DNA of 64,000 nt. Origin: Sphingomonas sp. CBMAI 2297. GTDB lineage: Bacteria > Pseudomonadota > Alphaproteobacteria > Sphingomonadales > Sphingomonadaceae. Numbering within the stretch: position 1 is the first letter of the stretch; each line of letters begins with the position of its first letter. This document shows positions 7,949 to 15,929 of the stretch, one piece after another. A program made the position numbers and the translations under genes. The notes under the pieces were generated by a model. That model saw only the letters and a program-made list of their open reading frames with translations. It made no database searches and was not told where the DNA came from. Location: NCBI RefSeq assembly GCF_029870595.1, contig NZ_JAPDIR010000002.1, positions 372,001 through 436,000 of the forward strand, written 5' to 3'.

Positions 7949-9106
7949 TCAGAGGCTTTCGGCGGCCAGCAGGCAGGCGAGCATCGCCAGCACCAGCGCG
8001 ATCAGGGCGATGCCGAGCGCCGGCCAGCCCCAGGCGGCGACGACCATGCCGGCGAGCGGCGGGCCGAGCAGCGCGCCGCCCGCGCCGAACTGGGTGATCA
8101 GGCCGTTCGCCGCCGCGATTCGGGGATCGTCGGGCGTGGTGGCCCCGGACTGGGCGGGCAGGCGGGCGAACATCAGCGGCGGGACGAGGCCGCTGATGAG
8201 CGTCGCGCCGATGGCGATGGCGCCGCTTTCGGCCAGGCTCGCTCCGGTACCCTGATAGAGCCAGAAGACCAGGGGCAGCGTGGCGAGCAGGGCCAGTATC
8301 GAGACCAGCATCATCCGGCCCCGGCCCAGCGCGCCGCCCCGCATCAGCCACATGGCAGCGGCCGAGCCGGGCAGGGCGGCGAGCGAGGCCAGCGCGGTGA
8401 CCAGCCCGACCTGCTCGATCGGGGCGCCGCTGCGCTCGACCAGGAAGCTCGGCAGCAGCATGAGCAGCGCGCAGACGAACAGGGTGTAGAGGCCGAAGGC
8501 GAAGGTGGAGATCCAGGCGGCCGGGGCGGGGAGGGTGATCCGCCGGCCGCTGGCGCCGGGGAGCGGGAAGCGCGTGAGCAGGGCTGTAATCGCGGCCAGC
8601 GCGACCGCCCAGACCAGCATCACGCCGCGCGGGCCCGCCAGGGTGACCAGCGAGGCGGTGACCGCGCTGCCCAATGCCAGGCCCACGGGCACGAAGGTAC
8701 TCCACAGGGCGAGCGCGCGGCCGCGGCTCCGCTCGGTGGCGAGAGCGGCGATGGCGGTGGGCGCGACGATCACCATCAGGAGATAGCCGATGCCCTCCAC
8801 TGCGCGGGCGGCGAACAGGATGGCGGGGCTGGGGGCAATCGCCTCGACCAGGCTGGTGCCGGCGAGCGTGGCGCCGCCGAGCAGCAGGAAGGCGCGCATG
8901 CCGAAGCGGGCGAGGCCAAGGCCCGCGACGAAGCCGAACAGCGCGCCGCCCACCTCGAGCAGCGAGATCAGCAGCGCGATCTCGGGTAGCGACAGATGGA
9001 AGCTCTCGCGCAGGATCGGTGCGATGGCGGAGATCTTGGCGAGCTGCGCGGCGGCGAGGATTCCGACCAGCCAGAGCGTGATGATTCGGGGCCAGGGGGT
9101 GCGCAT
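7949..9106 (-). CDS. MFS transporter
   Basis: 385 residues with about twelve hydrophobic segments and an MFS-type loop LGLARFGMRAF after the second helix. RSRGRALALWSTFVPVGLALGS resembles the fifth-helix motif of drug/metabolite efflux members. It probably exports a small molecule across the inner membrane; no substrate can be read from sequence. It stands alone: 207 bp of gene-free sequence separates it from the Rnk-like gene and about 130 bp from the XRE regulator, all minus strand. Confidence 0.85.
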   Translation of the reverse strand: MRTPWPRIITLWLVGILAAAQLAKISAIAPILRESFHLSLPEIALLISLLEVGGALFGFVAGLGLARFGMRAFLLLGGATLAGTSLVEAIAPSPAILFAARAVEGIGYLLMVIVAPTAIAALATERSRGRALALWSTFVPVGLALGSAVTASLVTLAGPRGVMLVWAVALAAITALLTRFPLPGASGRRITLPAPAAWISTFAFGLYTLFVCALLMLLPSFLVERSGAPIEQVGLVTALASLAALPGSAAAMWLMRGGALGRGRMMLVSILALLATLPLVFWLYQGTGASLAESGAIAIGATLISGLVPPLMFARLPAQSGATTPDDPRIAAANGLITQFGAGGALLGPPLAGMVVAAWGWPALGIALIALVLAMLACLLAAESL

Positions 9107-9233
9107 GCCGCCCTGCTAGGAGCAGGCGCCGATGATGGCCACGAATAGATTATACGGGCGCCGCCGGTACCGGATCGCGATCCGGGCGCTTCGGCCTGCC
9201 ATCGGCCGCGTCACCCCGGAATGTCGGTCGGCC

Positions 9234-9818
9234 CTATGCCGGATCGAATGCGATGGTGGTGGTGATGCGGCCGATCCGGCCGTCGGCGAGCGGCACCGTT
9301 TCCCAGCGCAACATGCTGGGCAGCACCGCTATCACCGCGCAGCCATTATGGCCGGTGTGGAATTCCAGCCGCTGGAACGGACGATCATACCAGCCGCGAT
9401 CGGCGAGCCCCGCTTCGGCGGCGACGATCTCCGGGCTGGCAAAGCTCCAGAGCGAGCGGTTCAGGAAGCTGTCGGCGCTGTCCGCCCAGGCTTTTGCCCG
9501 GCTGGGCGAGGCGGCGAGCAGGCGATGGGTGGCATCGCATACGAGATGCACCGGGGCGCTCGAAGACTCGACCAGGCGCTTCAGCGCGACGTCCGCGTCA
9601 TTGCCGGCATTGGCGGCGATCATCGCCAGGATGCGCTCGCGCATTGCAGCCTCGGGCGCGTGCGTGCCGCTTTCCCAGCGCGACACGCTGGCCTGGGTAA
9701 CGGCCAGGCGCTCGGCGACATGGCCCTGCTTGATCCCGTTGAGGATGCGGAAACGGCGCAGGGCCCTGCCCACGGGGAGATCGTGCAGCATGGCCGGAAA
9801 ATAGGCTCCCTCGACCAT
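9234..9818 (-). CDS. XRE-family transcriptional regulator with PAS-like C-terminal domain
   Basis: 194 residues. Residues about 15-70 form a helix-turn-helix (RILNGIKQGHVAERL, then TQASVSRWESGTHAP). The C-terminal half (VHLVCDATHRLLAASPSRA ...) resembles a small ligand-sensing PAS-like fold, but I cannot name a ligand. It lies just downstream of the TonB-dependent receptor on the same strand, separated by a strong hairpin, so it is probably transcribed separately and may regulate the receptor or the MFS gene (inference). Confidence 0.75.
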   Translation of the reverse strand: MVEGAYFPAMLHDLPVGRALRRFRILNGIKQGHVAERLAVTQASVSRWESGTHAPEAAMRERILAMIAANAGNDADVALKRLVESSSAPVHLVCDATHRLLAASPSRAKAWADSADSFLNRSLWSFASPEIVAAEAGLADRGWYDRPFQRLEFHTGHNGCAVIAVLPSMLRWETVPLADGRIGRITTTIAFDPA

Positions 9819-9840
9819 GCGTCAATGCACCGGCTCCGCC

Positions 9841-9880
9841 ATTCCGGAGGGAGCGGCCACGCGGCCGCTCCCTCCGGAAT
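9841..9880 (-). terminator. Perfect 18-bp hairpin after the TonB-dependent receptor gene
   Basis: Arms ATTCCGGAGGGAGCGGCC and its exact complement flank a 4-nt loop. It starts 4 bp past the receptor stop codon. There is no clear T-run on the minus strand, so it may act as an attenuator or RNA-stabilising stem rather than a canonical intrinsic terminator. Confidence 0.6.
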
Positions 9881-9883
9881 GCC

Positions 9884-12298
9884 TCACCAGCTCAGGCCGA
9901 GCCGCGCATAGACATAGCGCCCGCCAAAGCCGAAGGGCGAGTAGAAGGGGAAGCCGACCACGCCGGTGCTGTTGTTCGCGGCGATGGTATAGTCCGGATA
10001 GACGTCGAACAGATTGTTCACGCCGAGTGCGAACTGTGCGCCCTTAAGTGCCTGATAACGCAATTCGAGGTCGGTAATGGTGTGGCGGCCGCTATGGATG
10101 TCCGCCGCCGGGGTGGTGCCGGGCTGGTTGACGTCGCCATAATAGCTAGCGCGGGCGGTGATCGCGAGCTTGTCCAGCGACCAGTCGATCGAGCCCGTCA
10201 CCTTCTGGCCCGGCGTGCCCTGCTCGATCGTCAGGATGCGGCTGCGGGCGAAGAGGACCGGCGCGGGGTTGATCGTGCCGGTGGAGGTGGGGATGCTGCT
10301 GCGGTCGACCTTGGTCTGGTTGAGATTGCCTGCGATCGTGAAGTCGAAGGTGCCGGCGGCATCCGTGGGCAGGCGGTAATGCGCCACCGCGTCGATGCCG
10401 CGGACGCGCGAGCGCAGGCCGTTGATGAAGAAGCGCGCGGCCTGGGCGCCGGTGTTGGTGCTGGCGAGCAGCGCGGCGACCTGGGGACTGAAGCTCGCCT
10501 GGATGTTCTCCGACAGCGCGAGCTGGTTGCGCAGGCGGATCTGATAGGCGTCGATCGTCAGGTCGAACCCGCCCGAGCGGATCACCGCGCCGACCGAAAG
10601 GTTGGTCGAGCGCTCGGGCTCGAGCGGCAGGCCGCCCAATGCGGCGCCGACGACGCTGACCGAGGGGAAGGTGCCGGTGAGGACGGGCGAGCCGTTCTGG
10701 ACCACCGAGGCGATCGACGTGAAATATTGCTGCTGCAGGCTCGGCGCGCGGAAGCCGGTCGAGGCGGTGCCGCGCAGCGCGAACCAGGGCGCGAAATCAT
10801 AGCGCAGCGAGACCTTGCCGGTCGCCGTGTCGCCGAAATCGGTATAATGCTCGCCGCGGCCGGCCAGGCCGATCAGCAGCTTGTCGGTGATCTGGGCTTC
10901 GAGATCGATATAGCCCGAGACGTTCTTGCGGCTGCGCTCGATGGCGTTGAGCGGGGAGAAGCCGCCAAAGCCCTGCGCGCCCGGCGCCTGGCCCGGCACG
11001 GCGCCGGTGGCGGGATAGTTCCACGAAGCCGGCTCGCCCGGCGTGATCTTGAAGCCCTCGCGGCGCCCCTCGATGCCGAAGGCGACGTTCAGCGACTGGA
11101 ACAGGTCGAACTTGCGCGACACGTCGAGCCCGGCGACCCACTGGTCGTAGATCAGCGCGCCGTCGTAGAAGCTGGTCGGCGAGGCGTTGCCATAAGCATA
11201 GTTCGCCGAATTGCGGGTGTAATAAGCGATCTTGTTGCGGCCATAGGCGACGTTGAGATCGACGTCCCAGCCGGCCAGGTCGCCCTTGATGCCGAGCGCG
11301 CCGTTCGCGTTGGTCGATTTGGTGTTGATGATCGGCAGGAAGCCGTTCGGATAGATGCCGGAGACGGCGCCGGCGGCGCTGGGCAGGCGCGGGAAGGCGG
11401 CGCTGCGGCTGTCGCGGTCCTGATAGCCGAACCAGCCATAGAGCTTGAAATTGTCGCCGATGCCGGTGCCGGCGTTGATATAGCCGGTATATTGCTCGAC
11501 CGCGGGATCGCCGAAGCGGCCGGTTACGCGGCTGGGGGTGACGCGCGGATCGAAATCGGCGCGGTTGGTCGCCTCGCGGTTCAGATATTCGCCGGAGAGA
11601 GTGACATAGCCGTCCTCGCCAAAGCCGATGCCCTGCCAGGCCGAGGCAGTGAAGGCAGGCTCGCCGGTGACCGAGCGGCTGCCGCGCGCCGTGTCGATGT
11701 CGGTGGCGTAGAAGCCATAGGTGGCAGTGGCGCCGCCGCCCGAGCGCGCCTCGCGCAGGCGGACGTTGATCACGCCGGCGATGGCGTCCGAGCCATATTG
11801 GGCCGAAGCGCCGTCGCGCAGCACTTCGATCCGCTCGAGCGCGGTGGCGGGAATGGTGTTGAGATCCACGGCCGCCGAGCCGCGGCCGACCGAGCCGTTG
11901 ATGTTCAGCAGCGCCGAGGCGTTCGCGCGCACGCCGTTGATCAGGACGAGCGTCTGGTCCGGGGAAAGGCCGCGCAGCGTGGCCGGGCGGATCGCGTCCG
12001 TACCGTCCACGGCCGAGGGGCGCGGGAAGTCGATCGAGGGGGCGATGGCGGCAAGCGCGGCGCCAAGCTCGGTAGTGCCCTGGTTGCGCAGCGCGGTGCC
12101 GCTCAGCACGTCGACCGGCGAGGCGGTGTCGAGCCGCGAGCGGCCCTGGGCGCGCGTGCCGGTGACGATGATCTGGGTGTCTTCGGATGCCGGGCCCTGA
12201 TCGGCCTGCGGCTCGGCAGTGTCCTGCGCGAAGGCAGGCGGCACGGCGAACGCCAGGGTAGTGGCGATGGCGAGGAGCGACGAGGAACGGAAACGCAT
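9884..12298 (-). CDS. TonB-dependent outer-membrane receptor
   Basis: 804 residues from ATG 12298, which follows GGTGGGCCC; an ATG at 12430 is too far upstream. Residues 1-25 are a signal peptide ending PPAFA-Q. The plug domain starts at about residue 40 (IIVTGTRAQGRSRL, then ERIEVLRDGASAQYGSDAIAGVINV) and a 22-strand barrel follows, ending in an aromatic-rich strand with terminal W. It imports a ligand, probably a siderophore or plant-derived compound; no ligand can be assigned. No FecA-type signalling extension is present. It is divergent from the EPS export gene across a 332-bp region. Confidence 0.92.
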   Translation of the reverse strand: MRFRSSSLLAIATTLAFAVPPAFAQDTAEPQADQGPASEDTQIIVTGTRAQGRSRLDTASPVDVLSGTALRNQGTTELGAALAAIAPSIDFPRPSAVDGTDAIRPATLRGLSPDQTLVLINGVRANASALLNINGSVGRGSAAVDLNTIPATALERIEVLRDGASAQYGSDAIAGVINVRLREARSGGGATATYGFYATDIDTARGSRSVTGEPAFTASAWQGIGFGEDGYVTLSGEYLNREATNRADFDPRVTPSRVTGRFGDPAVEQYTGYINAGTGIGDNFKLYGWFGYQDRDSRSAAFPRLPSAAGAVSGIYPNGFLPIINTKSTNANGALGIKGDLAGWDVDLNVAYGRNKIAYYTRNSANYAYGNASPTSFYDGALIYDQWVAGLDVSRKFDLFQSLNVAFGIEGRREGFKITPGEPASWNYPATGAVPGQAPGAQGFGGFSPLNAIERSRKNVSGYIDLEAQITDKLLIGLAGRGEHYTDFGDTATGKVSLRYDFAPWFALRGTASTGFRAPSLQQQYFTSIASVVQNGSPVLTGTFPSVSVVGAALGGLPLEPERSTNLSVGAVIRSGGFDLTIDAYQIRLRNQLALSENIQASFSPQVAALLASTNTGAQAARFFINGLRSRVRGIDAVAHYRLPTDAAGTFDFTIAGNLNQTKVDRSSIPTSTGTINPAPVLFARSRILTIEQGTPGQKVTGSIDWSLDKLAITARASYYGDVNQPGTTPAADIHSGRHTITDLELRYQALKGAQFALGVNNLFDVYPDYTIAANNSTGVVGFPFYSPFGFGGRYVYARLGLSW

Positions 12299-12398
12299 GG
12301 AGGGCCCACCTTTTCTTATGGTGAGCAAAATCTCTACCAACTCACTGGGAATTGGTACAAAGGAAAGTTTGGCGCGGGGAAAAATGGAGTTGCGCATT

Positions 12399-12414
12399 GT
12401 TGCGCGAACGCAAC
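12399..12414. promoter_or_regulatory. GTTGCG-CGAA-CGCAAC palindrome upstream of the TonB receptor
   Basis: Six-bp perfect arms around CGAA, extended outward by ATTG/CAAT with a two-base bulge. It lies about 100 bp upstream of the receptor's start codon, in the divergent region. Operator role is a guess. Confidence 0.3.
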
Positions 12415-12469
12415 ACAATCGGCACCTCAACGCTCGTTCGCGGAATTGGTTCCCGGCCGATCACAAGCA

Positions 12470-12504
12470 TGTCCCACGCCGGGATCGCGTGTCCCATCGG
12501 GATA
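12470..12504. promoter_or_regulatory. Two TGTCCCAY repeats 20 bp apart upstream of the EPS export gene
   Basis: TGTCCCAC at 12470 and TGTCCCAT at 12490 are spaced by two helical turns, and each is followed within 5 bp by GGGA, giving small TCCC...GGGA dyads. They sit about 130-160 bp upstream of the EPS export lipoprotein. The rest of the 332-bp gap (12299-12630) shows no gene. Confidence 0.35.
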
Positions 12505-12630
12505 AAGCGACGAACGGTCCGCAAGGCCTAACCCGATATTTACCTCTCGCCCCCATAGCTGAGCGTGATCCTGTGCGGGTTGCTGCCGAGACGTCGGCGG
12601 CGTGCGTGCCCGCCGGGAAAGGAGCTCGGC

Positions 12631-13275
12631 ATGCGTTTCATCGGTTTCGGCAGGACATTTCTGGCTCTCGGCGCGGCGGCGGCGCTGCTGGCGGGATGCG
12701 GCGGCGGCGGTGGCCGCCCGGAGCTGCCGCCCGCGGCGGCGGTGGCCCAGCGCGAAGTGCCGAGCGATGAATATGTCATCGGCCCGATGGACCAGCTCCA
12801 GGTGTTCGTGTGGCGCAATCCCGAGCTGTCGGCGAAGGTGCAGGTGCGCCCCGACGGCCGCATCACCGTGCCGCTGATCAGCGACATGCCGGCGGTGGGC
12901 AAGACCCCGGCGATGCTGGCGGACGACCTGAAATTCGCGCTGAGCGAGTATATCAAGGATCCGATCGTCTCGGTGATCGTCGAGAATTTCAACGGGACGT
13001 ACAGCCAGCAGGTCCGCGTCGTCGGCGCGACCGAGAAGCCGGCCTCGATCCCGTACCGCGCCAACATGACCCTGCTCGACGCGATGATCGCGGTGGGCGG
13101 CCTGAGCGAGTTCGCCGCGGGCAACCGCGCGCGGCTGGTGCGCTACGACCGTCAGACCGGCAAGCAGACCGAATACAAGGTGCGCCTGGGCGATCTGCTC
13201 AAGAACGGGGACATCAAGGCGAACGTCAAGCTCGAGCCGGGCGACGTGATCATCATCCCCACGAGCATGTTCTGA
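12631..13275 (+). CDS. XrtA/PEP-CTERM-type exopolysaccharide export lipoprotein (Wza-like)
   Basis: 214 residues; ATG 12631 follows AAAGGAG. The signal peptide ends at the lipobox LLAGC (Cys near residue 22), so it is an outer-membrane lipoprotein. The poly-export domain (EYVIGPMDQLQVFVW, PDGRITVPLI) is followed by a SLBB-type domain (VRVVGATEKPASIPY ... GDVIIIPTSMF). It forms the outer-membrane/periplasmic channel for polysaccharide. It is short and lacks Wza's C-terminal helix, as usual for XrtA loci. First gene of a long plus-strand operon. Confidence 0.92.
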   Translation: MRFIGFGRTFLALGAAAALLAGCGGGGGRPELPPAAAVAQREVPSDEYVIGPMDQLQVFVWRNPELSAKVQVRPDGRITVPLISDMPAVGKTPAMLADDLKFALSEYIKDPIVSVIVENFNGTYSQQVRVVGATEKPASIPYRANMTLLDAMIAVGGLSEFAAGNRARLVRYDRQTGKQTEYKVRLGDLLKNGDIKANVKLEPGDVIIIPTSMF

Positions 13276-13285
13276 GGTAGCGCGG

Positions 13286-14800
13286 GTGGGGAGCCTCTAC
13301 GACGAGCTGCGCGGCGCACTGCACGCGATCTGGCAACGGCGCTGGGTGGCGCTGGCCGTGGCCTGGGGCATCTGCCTGGCGGGCTGGCTGGTGGTGTCGC
13401 AGATGCCCAACAACTATGAATCGCGCGCGCGCATCTTCGTGCAGCTGCGCCAGATCATCCCCACCGACGGGACGACGGCGCTCAACCAGCAAAAGGACCT
13501 CGACCGGGTCCGCCAGACGCTGACCGCGGCGGTCAACCTGGAGAAAGTCGTGCGCGGCACCGACCTGGCCCGCACCGTCGCGACCGATCGCGACGTGGCG
13601 GATCGGGTGGCCGGCCTCCAGAAGGCGATCAAGCTGACCGCGCAGCAGGACAATCTGTTCGAGATCGCGGTCACCGCGCCGAGCGGCAAGCTCGCCCGCC
13701 AGATCACCCAGAAGCTGATCGACATCTTCGTCGAGGCGAACCTCTCCGACAATCGCGACCAGTCGAGCCAGTCGCTCGACTTCATGGACCAGCAGCTCGA
13801 CGCGCGGCAGAAGCAGCTCGCCGATGCCGAGGCGAAGAAGGCGGACTTCCAGAACCGCTATCTCGGTTCGCTGCCCGGCACCGGGTCGATCGACGATCGC
13901 GTCTCCGCGGCGCGCACCCAGCTCGCCCAGATCCAGTCGGACCTGGCGGCGGCGCAATCGAGCCTCAACGTCGTCAACGCCCAGATGGCGAGCACCCCGG
14001 CCAATATCGCCGGCGCCGGCGGCGGCGCGGTGACCGGCCCGGCGCGGGCGCGGCTCGCGGCGATCCAGGGCCAGCTCGCCGATGCGCGGGCCAAGGGCTA
14101 TACCGACAGCCATCCCGATGTGATCGCGCTGAAGAACCAGCTTGCCGCGGCGCAGAGCGCGGCGGCGCGCGAGCCGGTGGTGAGCGGCGCGTCGGCCGGC
14201 GCCTCCAACCCGGTCTATATCGGCCTGCAATCGATGCGGGCGGACAAGCAGGCGACCGTCGCCGCGCTGATCCAGCGCAAGGCGCAGATCGAGGGCGACC
14301 TGAACCTCCTCCAGGCCAAGATGGCCGAAGCGCCGGGCGTGGCCGCCGAACAGGGCGAGATCGAGCGCCAATATCAGGTGCTCAAAGGCCAGTATGACAC
14401 GCTGCTCGCCCAGCGCGAGCAGATGAAGATCGCGAGCCAGGCGCAGAATGTCGCCGATGCCGACAAGTTCAACGTGGTCGATCCGCCGACCCAGCCGCGC
14501 GCGCCAAGCTCGCCCAACCGGCCGCTGCTGCTCACTGGCGTGCTGATCGCCGGACTGGGCGCCGGGCTGGCCGCCGCCTTCGCGCTGGGCAAGCTGACCA
14601 CGACCTTCCCGACCGCCGCCAAGCTGGAAAAGGCGAGCGGCATGCCGGTGATCGGCTCGATCGGCGAAGTGGTGACCGCCGCGCAGACCGCGATGCGCCG
14701 CCGAAAGCTGGTGCTGTTCGCCGGCGGGCTGGCCGCCTTGTGCTTCGCCTATGTCGGGCTGATCGGCGTCGAATTCCTCCAGCGCGGCATGGGAGCCTGA
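13286..14800 (+). CDS. XrtA system polysaccharide chain length determinant (Wzz/GNVR-type)
   Basis: 504 residues from GTG 13286, 10 bp after the export gene. An N-terminal membrane segment (residues about 22-40) leads to a periplasmic Wzz-like domain, a long coiled-coil region (residues about 150-380, with QLDARQKQLADAEAKKADF) and a second membrane segment near 415; a third hydrophobic stretch lies near the C-terminus. The P-x-x-P region PPTQPRAPSSPNRP before that helix matches the GNVR family. It sets chain length and partners the separate kinase that follows; together they replace a single Wzc. Confidence 0.9.
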   Translation: MGSLYDELRGALHAIWQRRWVALAVAWGICLAGWLVVSQMPNNYESRARIFVQLRQIIPTDGTTALNQQKDLDRVRQTLTAAVNLEKVVRGTDLARTVATDRDVADRVAGLQKAIKLTAQQDNLFEIAVTAPSGKLARQITQKLIDIFVEANLSDNRDQSSQSLDFMDQQLDARQKQLADAEAKKADFQNRYLGSLPGTGSIDDRVSAARTQLAQIQSDLAAAQSSLNVVNAQMASTPANIAGAGGGAVTGPARARLAAIQGQLADARAKGYTDSHPDVIALKNQLAAAQSAAAREPVVSGASAGASNPVYIGLQSMRADKQATVAALIQRKAQIEGDLNLLQAKMAEAPGVAAEQGEIERQYQVLKGQYDTLLAQREQMKIASQAQNVADADKFNVVDPPTQPRAPSSPNRPLLLTGVLIAGLGAGLAAAFALGKLTTTFPTAAKLEKASGMPVIGSIGEVVTAAQTAMRRRKLVLFAGGLAALCFAYVGLIGVEFLQRGMGA

Positions 14801-14801
14801 G

Positions 14802-15929
14802 ATGAACGACCAGACTCCCCGCCGGCTCAAGGGGTCGCTGCTCGAACGGGCGGCGCCTTCGTTCCATTATGCGCCTCCGCCGGTCGAGCCGCCCGAGGAA
14901 GCGCCAACGCCGCCGCCGGTGCGCAAGCGCGCGGCGGCGCCGGTGGCGCAACCCGCGATGGTGGTGCCGCCGCTGGTGCCGCAGGCCCCGCCGCCGCCCG
15001 AAGTGCAGCCCGAGCCGGCGCCCGTGCCGCCGCAGCCCGAGCCGGCCCCGGTGCAGCAGGCGCCCGAACCCGTCGTCGTGCCGGAGCCGGAGCCCGCTCC
15101 GGAACCGGAGCCGGCGCTCGCGCGCGGCGTCCCGGCCGAGCCCGAGCCGCAGATCGCCACCGCGCGCCCGGCCGGCCGCCGCATGGCACCGCTTGACCGC
15201 GAGGTGCTGGAACAGGGCGGAATGCTGATGCCCGGCGCGGCGATCACGCCGCTGGCGGAGGAATTCCGCATGGTGAAGCGCCAGCTGCTGCTCACCGCCC
15301 GCGCCGTCGCCGCCAAGGATACCGCCAAGGCCGCCGACCGCGCCCGCATGATCCTGGTCTGCTCGGCCCAGCCGAGCGAGGGCAAGACCTTCTGCGCGAT
15401 CAACCTGGCGCTCTCGATGGCGACCGAGAAGGACGTCGAGGTGCTGCTGGTCGATGCCGATTTCCCCAAGCCCGACCTGCTGCCCCGCCTGGGCCTGCCG
15501 GGCGGCCCGGGCCTGCTCGACGTGCTGGCCGGGTCGGTGGCGAGCGTCGAGGAGTGCATCATCGACACCGACGTGCCGCAGCTTTCGGTGCTGCCGGCCG
15601 GTGCGCGTTCGAACAGCGACACCGAGCTGCTGGCGAGCGACCGTGCCCGGGCGCTGCTCGATGGGCTGGCCGCGGCCAATCCGCGCCGCATCGTGATCTT
15701 CGATTCGCCGCCCGCGCTGGCCGCGTCGCCGGCATCGGTGCTGGCGCTGCACGTGGGGCAGGTGATGCTCGTCGTGCGTGCCGACAGGACCAGCGAGGGC
15801 GATCTGCGCGCCGCGGTGAACACGCTCGATGGCTGCGAGCATATCCAGCTCGTGCTCAATTCCGTGTCGTTCCAGCCGGGCGGGCGGCGGTTCGGCAGCT
15901 ATTACGAATATGGGGAGGAAAGCCGGTGA
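14802..15929 (+). CDS. XrtA-associated tyrosine autokinase (BY-kinase)
   Basis: 375 residues. Residues about 24-125 are a Pro/Glu/Val-rich linker. The kinase domain has Walker A (AQPSEGKTF, near residue 190), Walker A' (VLLVDADF) and Walker B (IVIFDSPP). The C-terminus SYYEYGEESR carries the tyrosines for autophosphorylation. It regulates EPS polymerisation with the chain length determinant. The start is one base after the preceding stop and the end overlaps the next gene by GTGA. Confidence 0.92.
   Translation: MNDQTPRRLKGSLLERAAPSFHYAPPPVEPPEEAPTPPPVRKRAAAPVAQPAMVVPPLVPQAPPPPEVQPEPAPVPPQPEPAPVQQAPEPVVVPEPEPAPEPEPALARGVPAEPEPQIATARPAGRRMAPLDREVLEQGGMLMPGAAITPLAEEFRMVKRQLLLTARAVAAKDTAKAADRARMILVCSAQPSEGKTFCAINLALSMATEKDVEVLLVDADFPKPDLLPRLGLPGGPGLLDVLAGSVASVEECIIDTDVPQLSVLPAGARSNSDTELLASDRARALLDGLAAANPRRIVIFDSPPALAASPASVLALHVGQVMLVVRADRTSEGDLRAAVNTLDGCEHIQLVLNSVSFQPGGRRFGSYYEYGEESR

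Noticed and set aside
10082..12505. A very long plus-strand open frame opposite the TonB-dependent receptor
   Set aside because: It is antisense to a clear receptor gene; codon third positions and protein logic fit the minus strand. High GC leaves stop codons rare in the mirror frame.
13253..14830. A 525-codon minus-strand frame opposite the chain length determinant
   Set aside because: Composition is His/Arg/Leu/Gly-rich shadow sequence with no domain; the plus strand encodes a recognised family.
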